From: Crossiella cryophila
Lineage (GTDB): Bacteria; Actinomycetota; Actinomycetes; Mycobacteriales; Pseudonocardiaceae
DNA length: 64,000 bases
Reading direction: 5' to 3'
NCBI RefSeq assembly: GCF_014204915.1
Contig: NZ_JACHMH010000001.1
Location: forward strand, 4,241,501-4,305,500
Part shown: positions 1 through 9,213 of the stretch, in pieces
How the letters are laid out: each line of letters begins with the position of its first letter
How positions within the stretch are numbered: the stretch's first letter is position 1
Position numbers and translations under genes: made by a program
Notes under the pieces: generated by a model
The model's input: only the letters and a program-made list of their open reading frames with translations
Database searches by the model: none
What the model was told of the DNA's origin: nothing

Positions 1-391
1 CCGTGGTCTCGCTCAGCCCGGCCCGCGACCAGGCGTCGCCGCGCGGGTTGGTGCCGTTGGAGTCCGGCTTGACCTGCCCGATCGCCCCGTCGGATGGCTG
101 GATCACCACCTGCGCGCCCGGGTTCTCCTTGGGCACGTCGCTGCCGCCGTCGCTGGGACCGGGCTGCTTGGGCCGGGCGTCGCGCAGCCGGTCGCTGTTC
201 CAGTAGTCGTTGACCTGCTGCGGGGTCGTGGAGAAGGTCTTGCGCAGCTCCGAGGTCGGGCCGCCCTTGATCTCGTCGGCGATGTTGCGGGTGGAGGGCC
301 CGGCCTTCGGTGTCCCAGGAGAGACCTGGGTGCAGGCCGTGAGCGCGGTGGCGGTGAGCAACACCGCCACGACGGCACTCAGTTGTCGCAT
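1..391 (-). CDS. Exported lipoprotein, partial (runs off left edge)
   Basis: The reading frame starts at the ATG complementary to 389-391 and stays open to the window edge, giving about 130 residues of N-terminus. It opens with a lipoprotein signal peptide: MRQ, a hydrophobic stretch, then the lipobox LTAC near residue 20. The mature part is hydrophilic and rich in Gly, Pro, Ser and Asp, with no recognisable domain in the visible portion. Such linkers often precede an extracellular catalytic or binding domain, but that part lies outside the window. The function is unknown; only membrane anchoring on the outer face is supported. Confidence 0.7.
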   Translation of the reverse strand, partial: MRQLSAVVAVLLTATALTACTQVSPGTPKAGPSTRNIADEIKGGPTSELRKTFSTTPQQVNDYWNSDRLRDARPKQPGPSDGGSDVPKENPGAQVVIQPSDGAIGQVKPDSNGTNPRGDAWSRAGLSETT

Positions 392-478
392 CGTCAATAC
401 CCCAGATGGCCGTGAAACGCGGATACCGCGGGCAGATTAGCCCGATCGGAGCCATCTCACCCGGGGAAGCGACGAAAT

Positions 479-514
479 GCCCGCCGGGTGGGCGACAAGC
501 ACCACCCGGCGGGC
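479..514 (-). terminator. Hairpin terminator of the MHS permease gene
   Basis: Perfect 13-bp stem (479-491 with 502-514) and a 10-nt loop, lying just past the stop of the permease gene on the minus strand. On that strand the stem is followed by ATTTCG, a weak T-tract. This is typical of the GC-rich, U-poor terminators of actinobacteria. Confidence 0.65.
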
Positions 515-553
515 ACGGTGATCAGCGGAAATCGCGTCCATCGAAAACAGTGA

Positions 554-1906
554 TCACCGGAACGACTTCTCCTCCAGCGGGGAGGACTTCGAGGTCTCCC
601 GCATGGTCCCGTAGACCAGCAGCGAGATCAGCACGCAGCCCGCCACGTAGTAGAAGAACACCGACTCCATGCCCGCCTGCTTGAGCCAGAGCGCCACGTA
701 CTCCGCGGACCCGCCGAAGATGGCCACGGTCAGCGCGTACGGCAGCCCGACGCCCAGCGCGCGGATGTTGGTGGGGAACAGCTCGGCCTTCACGATCGCG
801 TTGATCGAGGTGTAGCCGGTGACGATGATCAGCCCGGCCAGCATCAGGAAGAACGCCGCAACAGGGGAGTTGGTGCCGGCCAGCGCGGTCAGCAGCGGCA
901 CCGTGCCCAGGGTGCCGCAGACGCCGAAGAACAGCAGCAGCGGCCGCCGCCCGATCCGGTCGGACAGCTTGCCGGCGAAGGGCTGGATGACCACGAAGAC
1001 GACCAGGGCGAGGAAGTTGATCCAGGCCGCGTTCTGCTTGCTGATGCCGCTGGTGTTGACCATGAACTTCTGGAGGTAGGTGGTGTAGGTGTAGAAGGCC
1101 ACCGTGCCGCCCAGGGTCAGGCCGACCACCAGCAGGCACTCCCTGGGGTGCTGGAGCAGGGCGCGCAGGGTGCCGCGCTGCGGGGTCTTGCCCTCCTCGG
1201 ACTGGGCGACCTTCTTGAAGCTCTCCGACTCGTCCATGCTGCGCCGCAGCCACATCACCACGATCGCGCCAGCCGCGCCGATGACGAAGGCGATCCGCCA
1301 GCCCCAGGAGTGCATCTGCTCCTCGGTCAGCACCTGCTGCAACACGATCTGCACACCGAGGGCGAGCAGCTGGCCCGCGGTCAGCGTGACGTACTGGAAG
1401 CTGGAGTAGAACCCGCGCTTGCCAGGTGAGGCGACCTCGGAGAGGTAGGTCGCCGAGGTGGCGTACTCACCACCCACCGACAGGCCCTGCAACAGCCGCG
1501 CGGCCACCAGCAGCGCGGGCGCGGCCAGGCCGATCGAGGTGTAGGACGGGGTGACCGCGATGACCAGCGACCCGGCCGCCATCAGCGTCACCGACAGGGT
1601 CAGCGCGGCCCGGCGGCCGAACCGGTCGGCGTAGCGGCCCAGCATCCAGCCGCCGATGGGGCGCATCAGGAAGCCGACCGCGAACACCGCGGCGGTGTTC
1701 AGCAGCTCCGCGGTGGAGTCGTTCTTGGGGAAGAACGAGCTGGCGAAGTAAATGCTGAAGGCTGTGTACGCATACCAGTCGTACCATTCGACCAGGTTGC
1801 CGATCGAGCCGCGCAGCACGTTCGCCACGACCCGCTTCTCACCCTGCTTACTGCCCTTGGGCGGTTCCCCGCCCAGTGGGACGTCCGCGCTGACGCCAAC
1901 CGACAT
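554..1906 (-). CDS. MHS-family MFS transporter (alpha-ketoglutarate/proline-betaine permease type)
   Basis: A 450-residue, 12-helix major facilitator of the metabolite:H+ symporter subfamily. The first helix carries the MHS hallmark NLVEWYDWYAYTAFSIYF (around residue 36). The loop 2-3 signature RPIGGWMLGRYADRFGRR follows near residue 82, and a GLSVGGEYATSATYLSEVA block typical of KgtP/ProP lies near 140. Family members take up small carboxylates or compatible solutes with protons across the plasma membrane; the substrate here cannot be read from sequence. AAGGAGGG sits 3-4 nt before the ATG, supporting the start. The gene diverges from asnB. Confidence 0.88.
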   Translation of the reverse strand: MSVGVSADVPLGGEPPKGSKQGEKRVVANVLRGSIGNLVEWYDWYAYTAFSIYFASSFFPKNDSTAELLNTAAVFAVGFLMRPIGGWMLGRYADRFGRRAALTLSVTLMAAGSLVIAVTPSYTSIGLAAPALLVAARLLQGLSVGGEYATSATYLSEVASPGKRGFYSSFQYVTLTAGQLLALGVQIVLQQVLTEEQMHSWGWRIAFVIGAAGAIVVMWLRRSMDESESFKKVAQSEEGKTPQRGTLRALLQHPRECLLVVGLTLGGTVAFYTYTTYLQKFMVNTSGISKQNAAWINFLALVVFVVIQPFAGKLSDRIGRRPLLLFFGVCGTLGTVPLLTALAGTNSPVAAFFLMLAGLIIVTGYTSINAIVKAELFPTNIRALGVGLPYALTVAIFGGSAEYVALWLKQAGMESVFFYYVAGCVLISLLVYGTMRETSKSSPLEEKSFR

Positions 1907-2071
1907 GTGCCCTCCTTGAGACGCCTGTCACGGTGTGGGCAAACGCGCTGATCAGCAAGCGGAAGCGGGCAGAACTTACCTCTGCTTGAGGTAACCCGTC
2001 GGCGGGCGCCACCCGGGCGCACGGGATACTGGAGTCTCCGGCCCGTCGAGCAACCCGAGGTGAATCCCCAC

Positions 2072-4006
2072 GTGTGCGGAGTGCTGGGACTGATCTGCGC
2101 CACCCCCGCCCAGGCGGCCAACGCCCGCGGCGCGGTCGGAGCGGCCATGCGCTGCCAGCGGCACCGTGGACCCGACGAGCACGACACCTGGGCCGACGCC
2201 GAGGTCGTCTACGGCTTCAACCGGCTCGGCTTCATCGACCTCGAACACTCGCACCAGCCCCTGGTCTGGGGCCCGCCCGAGGCGCCCAACCGGTACACGC
2301 TCAACTTCAACGGCGAGATCTACAACTACCGCGAACTGCGCGCCGAGCTGACCGCCCGCTTCGGCGCCCGCTTCCGCACCCAGGGCGACGGCGAGTCCAT
2401 CGTGGCCGCCTACCACTACCTCGGCCCGGCCGCCCTGCCCAAGCTGCGCGGCATGTTCGCCTTCATGATCTGGGACGCCCAGGAGCGGATCGTCTTCGGC
2501 GCGCGCGACCAGTTCGGCATCAAACCGCTCTACTACTCCTCGGGTCCCGGCGGGATCGCCTTCTCCAGTGAGAAGAAGAGCCTCCTCGAACTGTCCGGGG
2601 TGCTCGGGGTGGCCGAGGAACTCGACCTCACCGCGTTGCAGCACTACCTGGTGCTGCAGTACGTGCCGGAGCCCGAATCACTGCACGCCGGGATCCGCCG
2701 GGTCGAGTCCGGCACCGCGTTCCGGCTGCGGCCCGGCGGGCAGCTGGAGTTCGCCCGCTACTTCAATCCCACCTTCACCGCCAAGCCGGTCAACGGGGAG
2801 GCCGAGGCGGAGGCGCTGTACCAGCGGATCGCCGATGTCATGCGGGATTCGGTCGGCAAGCACATGATCTCCGACCCGGAGGTCACCGTCGGCGCGTTCC
2901 TCTCCGGCGGCATCGACTCCACCGCCACCGCCACCCTGGCCAAACAGTTCAACCCCAACCTGATCGCCTTCACCGCCGGGTTCGAGCGGGAGGGCTACTC
3001 CGAGGTCGACGTGGCCGCCGAGACCGCGGCCGCGATCGGTGTCCGGCACGTGGTCCGCACCGTCTCCGCCCAGGAGATGATGCAGGCGATGCCGCTGATC
3101 ATCTGGTACCTGGACGATCCGGTGGCCGACCCGGCGCTGGTGCCGCTGTGGTTCATCGCCCGCGAGGCCCGCAAACACGTCAAGGCGGTGCTCTCGGGGG
3201 AGGGCGCGGACGAACTCTTCGGCGGCTACACCGTCTACGGCGAACCGCTGTCCCTCGCCCCGTTCGAGAAGATGCCCGGCAGCCTGCGCAAGGTGCTCGG
3301 CAAGGTCTCCACCAAGATCCCCGAGGGCGTGCGCGGCAAGGACCTGCTCCGCCGCGGCGCGCTCACCCTGGAGGAGCGTTACTACGGCAACGCGCGCAAC
3401 TTCCGGGACGAGCAGCTGCGTGCCGTGCTGCGGCACTACGACGAGCGGATCGGGTTCAAGGAGATCACCGAACCCTGGTACCGGATCTCCAAGGACTGGG
3501 ACCCGGTGGCCCGGATGCAGCACGTGGACCTGTTCACCTGGCTGCGCGGGGACATCCTGACCAAGGCCGACAAGGTCACCATGGCCAACTCCCTCGAACT
3601 GCGGGTGCCGTTCCTGGACATGGAGGTCTTCAAGGTCGCCTCCACCGTGCCCCTTGACCAGAAGCTGGCCGGTGGCACCACCAAGTACGCGCTGCGCAAG
3701 GCCCTGGCCAAGATCATCCCGCCGCACGTGCTCAACCGGCGCAAACTCGGCTTCCCGGTGCCCATCCGGCACTGGCTGCGCGAGGAGATGCACGACTGGG
3801 CCTGGGGTATCATCGCCGACTCCAAGACCGACGAGATCCTGGACAAGAAGGCCGTCTTCGCCATGCTCGCCGAGCACAAGACCGGCGAACGCGACCGCAG
3901 CCGCCAGCTCTGGGCGGTGCTCAGCTTCATGATCTGGCACGGCATCTTCATCGAACACCGGATCAAGGTCGACGTGCCCGAACCGGTCTACCCGGTCCGC
4001 CTCTGA
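2072..4006 (+). CDS. asnB: Glutamine-hydrolysing asparagine synthetase (class II)
   Basis: A 644-residue cytosolic enzyme making asparagine from aspartate, ATP and glutamine. The start is fixed by chemistry: GTG at 2072 places the catalytic cysteine at position 2 (Met-CGVLGLI), which must become the free N-terminal nucleophile of the glutaminase domain. An upstream in-frame GTG at 2060 would bury it. GAGG at 2057-2060 is a suitable ribosome site. The glutaminase motif FNGEIYNYREL lies near residue 75, and the PP-loop SGGIDST of the synthetase domain near 280. A GATACT -10-like box at 2025-2030 may drive it. The next gene starts 2 nt after its stop. Confidence 0.93.
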   Translation: MCGVLGLICATPAQAANARGAVGAAMRCQRHRGPDEHDTWADAEVVYGFNRLGFIDLEHSHQPLVWGPPEAPNRYTLNFNGEIYNYRELRAELTARFGARFRTQGDGESIVAAYHYLGPAALPKLRGMFAFMIWDAQERIVFGARDQFGIKPLYYSSGPGGIAFSSEKKSLLELSGVLGVAEELDLTALQHYLVLQYVPEPESLHAGIRRVESGTAFRLRPGGQLEFARYFNPTFTAKPVNGEAEAEALYQRIADVMRDSVGKHMISDPEVTVGAFLSGGIDSTATATLAKQFNPNLIAFTAGFEREGYSEVDVAAETAAAIGVRHVVRTVSAQEMMQAMPLIIWYLDDPVADPALVPLWFIAREARKHVKAVLSGEGADELFGGYTVYGEPLSLAPFEKMPGSLRKVLGKVSTKIPEGVRGKDLLRRGALTLEERYYGNARNFRDEQLRAVLRHYDERIGFKEITEPWYRISKDWDPVARMQHVDLFTWLRGDILTKADKVTMANSLELRVPFLDMEVFKVASTVPLDQKLAGGTTKYALRKALAKIIPPHVLNRRKLGFPVPIRHWLREEMHDWAWGIIADSKTDEILDKKAVFAMLAEHKTGERDRSRQLWAVLSFMIWHGIFIEHRIKVDVPEPVYPVRL

Positions 4007-4008
4007 CC

Positions 4009-4527
4009 ATGACCGCGGACACGCTGCGCACCGGCAGGCTGCTCCTGAGCCGGCCGGTCGCGGGCGATGTCGAGGCGATCCTGGCCATCCACGCCGACCC
4101 CCTGGCCTGCGCGCACAACCCCGGCGACGCCCTGGCCAGCCGCACCGAGGCCGAGGAGCTGTTCGGGCGCTGGGACGCGCACTGGCGGCGGCACGGCTTC
4201 GGCTACTGGGTGCTGCGCCGCCAGGAGACGCCTGACCCGATCGGGTTCTGCGGCCTCAAACGGATGGAACTGCACCGGCGCCCGGTGCTGAACCTGCTCT
4301 ACCGGCTCGCCCCGGCCGCCTGGGGCGCCGGACTCGGCGGCGAGGCGGCCACCGCCGTGGTCACCTGGGCCCGCGCCGAGTTGCCCGGACAGCCGGTCAT
4401 CGCCAGGGTGCGGCCGGACAACCACGCCTCGCACCGGGTCGCACTACGCGCCGGACTGCGCCGGGTACCCCATTTGGACGAACTCGGATTAGATGGTCCA
4501 GACCAAATTTACGAACTCCCTACTTAA
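4009..4527 (+). CDS. GNAT-family N-acetyltransferase (RimJ/RimL-like)
   Basis: A 172-residue single-domain acetyltransferase. It begins LRTGRLLLSRPVAGD, the usual strand-1 opening of the RimJ/RimL group. It contains the acetyl-CoA pyrophosphate loop region AWGAGLGGEAATAVV (residues about 104-118) and the late strand RPDNHASHRVALRAGL typical of motif B. The family acetylates N-termini of ribosomal proteins or small amines; the substrate here is unknown. It starts 2 nt after the asnB stop, so the two are probably one transcript. Its last codons overlap the DasR-like operator of the chitinase gene. Confidence 0.85.
   Translation: MTADTLRTGRLLLSRPVAGDVEAILAIHADPLACAHNPGDALASRTEAEELFGRWDAHWRRHGFGYWVLRRQETPDPIGFCGLKRMELHRRPVLNLLYRLAPAAWGAGLGGEAATAVVTWARAELPGQPVIARVRPDNHASHRVALRAGLRRVPHLDELGLDGPDQIYELPT
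4494..4505 (+). promoter_or_regulatory. DasR-type operator (dre site) upstream of the chitinase gene
   Basis: TGGTCCAGACCA differs at one base from the perfect palindrome TGGTCTAGACCA, which is the core of the established DasR binding consensus in Streptomyces and Saccharopolyspora. It lies 215 bp upstream of the chitinase start, inside the end of the acetyltransferase gene. DasR is a GntR-family repressor released by aminosugar phosphates and controls chitin and N-acetylglucosamine genes. The pairing of this site with a chitinase is what makes the call credible; binding is inferred. Confidence 0.6.
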
Positions 4528-4719
4528 GTTACTTCCCACCGCCGGGCACCTGTGGCGAAATGGGTCCCGCAGTTGTTCGGAACCTCTCACCACCGCCGCC
4601 CGGAAGTGGTTTTTGGGGCCACCCCTGCGCTTCGCCCTTCCGTGGTGTCCGGTGCTGTCCTGCTGCGAATTCGCGAGGTCCGCCTCGCGCTTTTCCCCTG
4701 TGCAGCTAGGAGCGTTCTC

Positions 4720-5424
4720 ATGCGACGTCGTCTTCTCGGACTGCTGGTCGCCGTGCTGTCCGCGGCCGGGTTCGCCGCGGTGATCCCCGCCGCGGCCGCC
4801 CCCACCGCCTTCATGATCAGCGAAGCCCAGTTCAACCAGATGTTCCCCGGCCGCAACGGCTTCTACACCTACACCGGGCTGCGCAACGCCGCCCAAACGA
4901 TTGGGGCCTTCGCCAACCAGGGCAGCGCCACCGTGCAGCGGCAGGAACTGGCCGCCTTCCTGGCCAACGTCAGCCACGAGACCGGCGGGCTGCGGCACGT
5001 GGTGGAGCAGAACACCGCCAACTACCCGCACTACTGCGACCGCGGCCAGCCCTACGGCTGTCCGGCCGGGCAGGCCGCCTACTACGGCCGCGGGCCGATC
5101 CAGCTGAGCTGGAACTTCAACTACAAGGCCGCCGGTGACTACCTGCGGGTCAACCTGCTGGGCAACCCCTGGCTGGTGCAGAACGACGCCACCATCTCCT
5201 GGCGGACCGCGATCTGGTACTGGATGACCCAGAACGGACCGGGTTCGATGACCCCGCACAACGCCATGGTGAACAGCCGCGGCTTCGGCGAGACCATCCG
5301 CAGTATCAATGGCTCACTGGAATGCAACGGCCGCAACCCCGGACAGGTGCAGAGCCGGGTCAGCAACTATCAGCGCTTCACCGGCATCATCGGTGTCGCC
5401 CCCGGCGGCAACCTGTACTGCTGA
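4720..5424 (+). CDS. Secreted family 19 chitinase, catalytic domain only
   Basis: A 234-residue endochitinase that cleaves beta-1,4-N-acetylglucosamine polymers outside the cell. ATG 4720 is chosen because CTAGGAG lies 7 nt upstream and the protein then begins with a classic Sec signal (MRRRLL, Leu/Ala/Val core, cleavage near PAAAA, residue 28). The GH19 catalytic signature SHETGG carries the general acid Glu (near residue 87). The family blocks YYGRGPIQLSWNFNY and WYWMTQN follow. There is no chitin-binding domain, so it resembles bacterial class IV/ChiG-like single-domain enzymes. A DasR-like site upstream suggests induction by chitin breakdown products. A strong terminator follows. Confidence 0.92.
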   Translation: MRRRLLGLLVAVLSAAGFAAVIPAAAAPTAFMISEAQFNQMFPGRNGFYTYTGLRNAAQTIGAFANQGSATVQRQELAAFLANVSHETGGLRHVVEQNTANYPHYCDRGQPYGCPAGQAAYYGRGPIQLSWNFNYKAAGDYLRVNLLGNPWLVQNDATISWRTAIWYWMTQNGPGSMTPHNAMVNSRGFGETIRSINGSLECNGRNPGQVQSRVSNYQRFTGIIGVAPGGNLYC

Positions 5425-5441
5425 ATTCCCCGGAATTGATC

Positions 5442-5476
5442 GGGGGCGTGACCCGGAATGGGTCGCGTCCCCTTTT
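5442..5476 (+). terminator. Rho-independent terminator of the chitinase gene
   Basis: A 13-bp stem (5442-5454 with 5460-5472, all paired with two G-U wobbles), a 5-nt GGAAT loop and then TTTTC. It begins 17 bp after the chitinase stop and is one of the few hairpins here with a proper T-run. Confidence 0.85.
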
Positions 5477-5594
5477 CGGCGTGTCCGGGGATCACCCTCG
5501 GCGACCGCCGCGGGGGAGACCGCGAGCCGCCGCGTGGATGCCCTGCTTACGCATCTTCGATGCCTTTTCCTGCGGGTTCGAGCCGACCGACTAG

Positions 5595-6344
<750 letters not shown>

Positions 6345-6420
6345 CCCGTTCTGCCAGGCTAGGCCCTTAACCACCACTTCTTGACTAGTTCTCGACTAGG
6401 TCGACTCGGAGGAAGAGCAC

Positions 6421-7188
6421 GTGACCGGACTGCTCGAAGGCAAGCGGGTGCTGATCACCGGAGTGATCACCGAGGCCTCCATCGCCTTCCACGCCGCAAG
6501 GATCGCCCAGGAGCAGGGGGCCGAGGTCGTGCTCACCGGCTTCGGGCGGCTGCGGCTGGTCGAGCGCATCGCACAGCGCCTGCCCAAGCCCGCGCCGGTG
6601 ATCGAACTCGACGTCACCAACCAGGAGCACCTGGACACCCTCGCCGGCAAGATCAGCGAGCACGTCCCCGCGCTGGACGGGGTGCTGCACTCCATCGGCT
6701 ACGCCCCGCCGTCCTGCCTCGGCGAGAAGTACCTGGACGTGCCGTGGGAGGACGTCTCCGTCGCCGTGCACACCTCGGCGTTCTCGCTCAAGGCCCTGGC
6801 CAAGGCGGTGCTGCCGCTGATGGAGGGCGGCGGCTCGATCGTGGGCATGGACTTCGACGCCCGCGTCGCCTGGAGCAGCTACAACTGGATGGGCTTCGCC
6901 AAGGCCGCCTTGGAGAACTGCACCAAGTACCTGGCCCGCGAACTGGGCCCGCAGGGCATCCGGGTCAACCTGGTCGCCGCCGGACCCCTGGAGACCATGG
7001 CCGCCAGGTCCATCCCGGGCTTCAGCGACTTCAACGAGCTGTGGGCCAAGCGCGCCCCGATGGGCTGGGACATCACCGACCGCACCCCGGCCGCCAAGGC
7101 CATCTGCGCGCTGCTGTCGGACTGGTTCCCGGCCACCACCGGCTCCATGGTGATGGTCGACGGCGGCATGCACGCCGTCGGTGACTGA
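6421..7188 (+). CDS. inhA: NADH-dependent enoyl-ACP reductase (InhA/FabI type)
   Basis: A 255-residue enzyme of the FabI branch that reduces trans-2-enoyl-ACP, the last step of each elongation cycle. It has the divergent SDR nucleotide loop GVITEASIAFHAARIAQEQG (from residue 14) typical of FabI/InhA. Tyr154 and Lys161 lie in SSYNWMGFAKAALE, equivalent to InhA Tyr158/Lys165, and HSIGYAP around residue 90 matches the InhA NADH-contact region. AGGAAGAG precedes GTG 6421. It follows fabG. Presence of InhA does not by itself imply mycolic acids. Confidence 0.93.
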   Translation: MTGLLEGKRVLITGVITEASIAFHAARIAQEQGAEVVLTGFGRLRLVERIAQRLPKPAPVIELDVTNQEHLDTLAGKISEHVPALDGVLHSIGYAPPSCLGEKYLDVPWEDVSVAVHTSAFSLKALAKAVLPLMEGGGSIVGMDFDARVAWSSYNWMGFAKAALENCTKYLARELGPQGIRVNLVAAGPLETMAARSIPGFSDFNELWAKRAPMGWDITDRTPAAKAICALLSDWFPATTGSMVMVDGGMHAVGD

Positions 7189-7207
7189 CTGACAACTGCC
7201 TGACAAC

Positions 7208-7246
7208 CCTGCCCCCGCCCGGTGCGAATTCCGGCGCGGGGGCAGG
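7208..7246 (+). terminator. Hairpin between inhA and hemH (terminator and/or SD-sequestering)
   Basis: A perfect 11-bp stem (7208-7218 with 7236-7246) and a 17-nt loop, immediately upstream of the ferrochelatase start at 7255. There is no T-run. The 3' arm contains the only ribosome-binding candidate for hemH (GGCAGGA, 7241-7247). The structure could end the fabG-inhA transcript or hide the hemH ribosome site. Confidence 0.5.
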
Positions 7247-7254
7247 ATTGTGCG

Positions 7255-8304
7255 GTGAGCTTCGACGCGTTGCTGTTCCTGTCCTTCGGCGGGCCGGAAG
7301 GACCCGAGGACGTCCGGCCGTTCCTGGAGAACGTCACCAGGGGGCGCGGGGTCCCGCCGGAACGCCTAGACGAGGTCGCCCAGCACTACCTGCACTTCGG
7401 CGGCGTCTCGCCGATCAACCGGCTCAACCTGGCCATCATCGACGCCGTGCGCGCCGAACTGGCCAGGCAGGGCATGGACCTGCCGGTCTACTTCGGCAAC
7501 CGCAACTGGCACCCCATGGTGGAGGACACCGCCGCCAAGATGGTCGCCGACGGCATCCGCACGGCGCTGGTGTTCCCGACCAGCGCCTACGGCGGTTACT
7601 CGGCCTGCCGCCAGTACGACGAGGACATCCTCCGCGCCCGCGCCGCCGTCGACGAGGCCCTCGATCTGGTCAAACTCCGCCAGTTCTTCGACCACCCCCT
7701 CTTCGTCGACGCGGTCGCCGACGCCGTCCGCGCCGCCTACGCCGAGCTGCCCGCCGACCAGCGTGACCAAGCCCGCCTGGTCTTCACCGCCCACTCGGTG
7801 CCCAACTCCGCCGACGAGGCAGCGGGCCCGCCAGAGGAAGGCGGCCAGCGCTACTCCCGCCAGATCGCCGAAGCCGCCCGCCTGGTAGCCGAAGCCGTCG
7901 GCGTCCCCGCCTACGACGTCGTCTGGCAATCCCGCTCCGGCCCACCCCACATCCCCTGGCTGGCCCCCGACATCGTCGACCACGTCGCCACCCTGCACGC
8001 CAACGGCGTCCAGGCCCTCGTCGTCAGCCCCATCGGCTTCGTCAGCGACCACCTGGAAGTCATCTGGGACCTCGACGCCGAAGCCAAAGACCGGGCCACC
8101 GAACTAGGCATGACCTTCACCCGAGCCGCCACCCCCGGCCCAGACCCCCGCTTCGCCCAACTGATCGTCGAACTGATCCGCGAACACACCCACCCCACCC
8201 CACCCCGCAAACTCTCCCCCCTCCCCACCGCAGGCTGCACCCGCAACGGCCTCCCCTGCACCCCCCTCTGCTGCGAACCCCCCACCCGCCGCCGCCCGAC
8301 CTAA
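7255..8304 (+). CDS. hemH: Ferrochelatase (coproporphyrin III type), putative 2Fe-2S
   Basis: A 349-residue enzyme inserting iron into a porphyrin; actinobacterial members act on coproporphyrin III (CpfC) in the coproporphyrin-dependent haem pathway. GTG 7255 gives the family start [20 protein letters not shown] metal-site region lies at FTAHSVP (His near residue 184), with a second block at [12 protein letters not shown]. One cysteine in [10 protein letters not shown] and four in the C-terminal tail ([15 protein letters not shown]) match the spacing of [2Fe-2S] ligands known from actinobacterial ferrochelatases. The last third uses unusually many A-ending codons (cta, gta, gaa, caa) compared with its neighbours. 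Haem made here feeds ctaB/ctaA further right. Confidence 0.92.
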   Translation: MSFDALLFLSFGGPEGPEDVRPFLENVTRGRGVPPERLDEVAQHYLHFGGVSPINRLNLAIIDAVRAELARQGMDLPVYFGNRNWHPMVEDTAAKMVADGIRTALVFPTSAYGGYSACRQYDEDILRARAAVDEALDLVKLRQFFDHPLFVDAVADAVRAAYAELPADQRDQARLVFTAHSVPNSADEAAGPPEEGGQRYSRQIAEAARLVAEAVGVPAYDVVWQSRSGPPHIPWLAPDIVDHVATLHANGVQALVVSPIGFVSDHLEVIWDLDAEAKDRATELGMTFTRAATPGPDPRFAQLIVELIREHTHPTPPRKLSPLPTAGCTRNGLPCTPLCCEPPTRRRPT

Positions 8305-8345
8305 CCCACCCCTCCCACCCCGCGCCGCAAGCCCCACCTCCTCCG

Positions 8346-8498
8346 TCCCGCAACGGCCAACACGCGGTACGACAACGGCCAACACGCGGTACAAGAACGG
8401 CCAACACACCGGCGAGGGTTTCAACCCTCCGCGCGTGTTGGCCGTTCTTGTACGCCATGTTGGCGGTTCTTGTACGCCACGTTGGCCGTTGTGGGACG
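8346..8498. repeat. Head-to-head 22-bp repeat element, copy A
   Basis: Three units in one direction with the core GGCCAACAC at 8355, 8377 and 8399 (exactly 22 bp apart) are followed by three inverted units with the core GTGTTGGCC at 8435, 8457 and 8479 (again 22 bp apart; the last two carry one or two changes). The centre, 8414-8429, is a small hairpin GAGGGTT-tc-AACCCTC. The inverted unit reads about GTGTTGGCCGTTCTTGTAC. The two arms can fold into one long imperfect hairpin. Related elements occur at 9070-9201 and 43685-43784. Confidence 0.85.
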
Positions 8499-8503
8499 CC
8501 GGG

Positions 8504-8602
8504 CGGGCGAAGCCCGGAGCGGTGGGCGCCGGGGGCAGGCGGGCGAAGCCCGGGAACGCCGCAGCCAGGCGTTTCCCACGAGCCGCGACCGGGCGAAGCC
8601 CG
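8504..8602. repeat. Three copies of a 13-bp palindrome
   Basis: CGGGCGAAGCCCG occurs at 8504-8516, 8540-8552 and 8590-8602. Each copy is a 5-bp stem with a 3-nt loop. The spacing is irregular (36 and 50 bp). Possibly REP-like elements or degenerate terminators; the function is unknown. Confidence 0.7.
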
Positions 8603-8643
8603 GAGAACCAGCAGGCGGGGTGGCTTTTCAAACCTAACCCGAG

Positions 8644-8794
8644 CGGTTCCCCATCCCCGTCAGCCTGGAGAGGACACACCGCATCCCGATGAGCGGCCCC
8701 GCAACACAAACCGCCGCCGAACCAACCCCAACGCGACTGGGCCGCTCATCGGGATGTGGTTTGGTATCGGAAGGCTGACGGGGATGGGGAACCG
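8644..8794. repeat. Nested long inverted repeat
   Basis: The outer arms are 23 bp and perfectly complementary (8644-8666 with 8772-8794). The inner arms are 18 bp and perfectly complementary (8682-8699 with 8739-8756), separated from the outer arms by unpaired 15-nt segments and enclosing a 39-nt loop. The 151-bp unit could extrude as a cruciform or fold as RNA. It does not resemble an intrinsic terminator and encodes nothing. It could be a MITE-like remnant, but no flanking target duplication is evident. Confidence 0.8.
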
Positions 8795-9069
8795 TACGAG
8801 CACTGCTCTGTGCCTTTGATCTTCTCCCCCCATCCTTTGATTTCTGCCCGTCCGGCGAGGACGCTCTTGATCTTGACCCTCGCCCCTGACTTTGATCTTG
8901 CCCCAAAAATCAGAACTGAAGAGCAACAAACACGCCCGCACCCACGCCCCCCCCCGGACAACCACGGCAAGCCCAAGCACAAGATCCACCCCGAACAGCC
9001 CGCACCGCGAAGCAGCCCACCGCAACCAGCCCCACCCCAACGCCAGCCCCAGAACCCGCCCACCACAAC

Positions 9070-9201
9070 GGCAAACACCCCGTCCCAGTCGGGCAAACAC
9101 CCCGTCCCACAACGGCAAACACTCCGGCAGGTTCGACACCTCGCCGGAGTGTTATCCCGAACCTGCCGGAGTGTTCGCCCGAACGGGACCCCACATTGGC
9201 C
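9070..9201. repeat. Head-to-head 22-bp repeat element, copy B (divergent core)
   Basis: Same architecture as copy A: forward cores GGCAAACAC at 9070, 9092 and 9114, then inverted cores at 9149 (GTGTTATCC), 9171 (GTGTTCGCC) and 9193 (ACATTGGCC), all at a 22-bp period. The core differs from copy A by one or two bases, so the period and the arrangement are better conserved than the sequence. It lies 12 bp beyond the stop of the gene on the minus strand. Confidence 0.8.
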
Positions 9202-9213
9202 GTTGTGGCGGAG

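Larger units (their letters stand above)
8305..9213 (+). other. Repeat-rich intergenic region without a gene
   Basis: About 0.9 kb between two converging genes with no credible coding frame on either strand. It holds two head-to-head 22-bp repeat elements, three copies of a 13-bp palindrome and a nested long inverted repeat, each listed separately. Between 8810 and 8915 there are also several near copies of CTTTGATCTT. The right end is strongly C- and A-rich on the top strand. Confidence 0.75.

Noticed and set aside
5573-5592. tRNA-like T-arm (GGGTTCGAGCC)
   Set aside because: The flanking bases do not form a 5-bp T stem and no acceptor, D or anticodon arms can be placed.
8346-9201. CRISPR array
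   Set aside because: Units are directly abutting with no unique spacers, they invert in the middle, and no cas gene is present.
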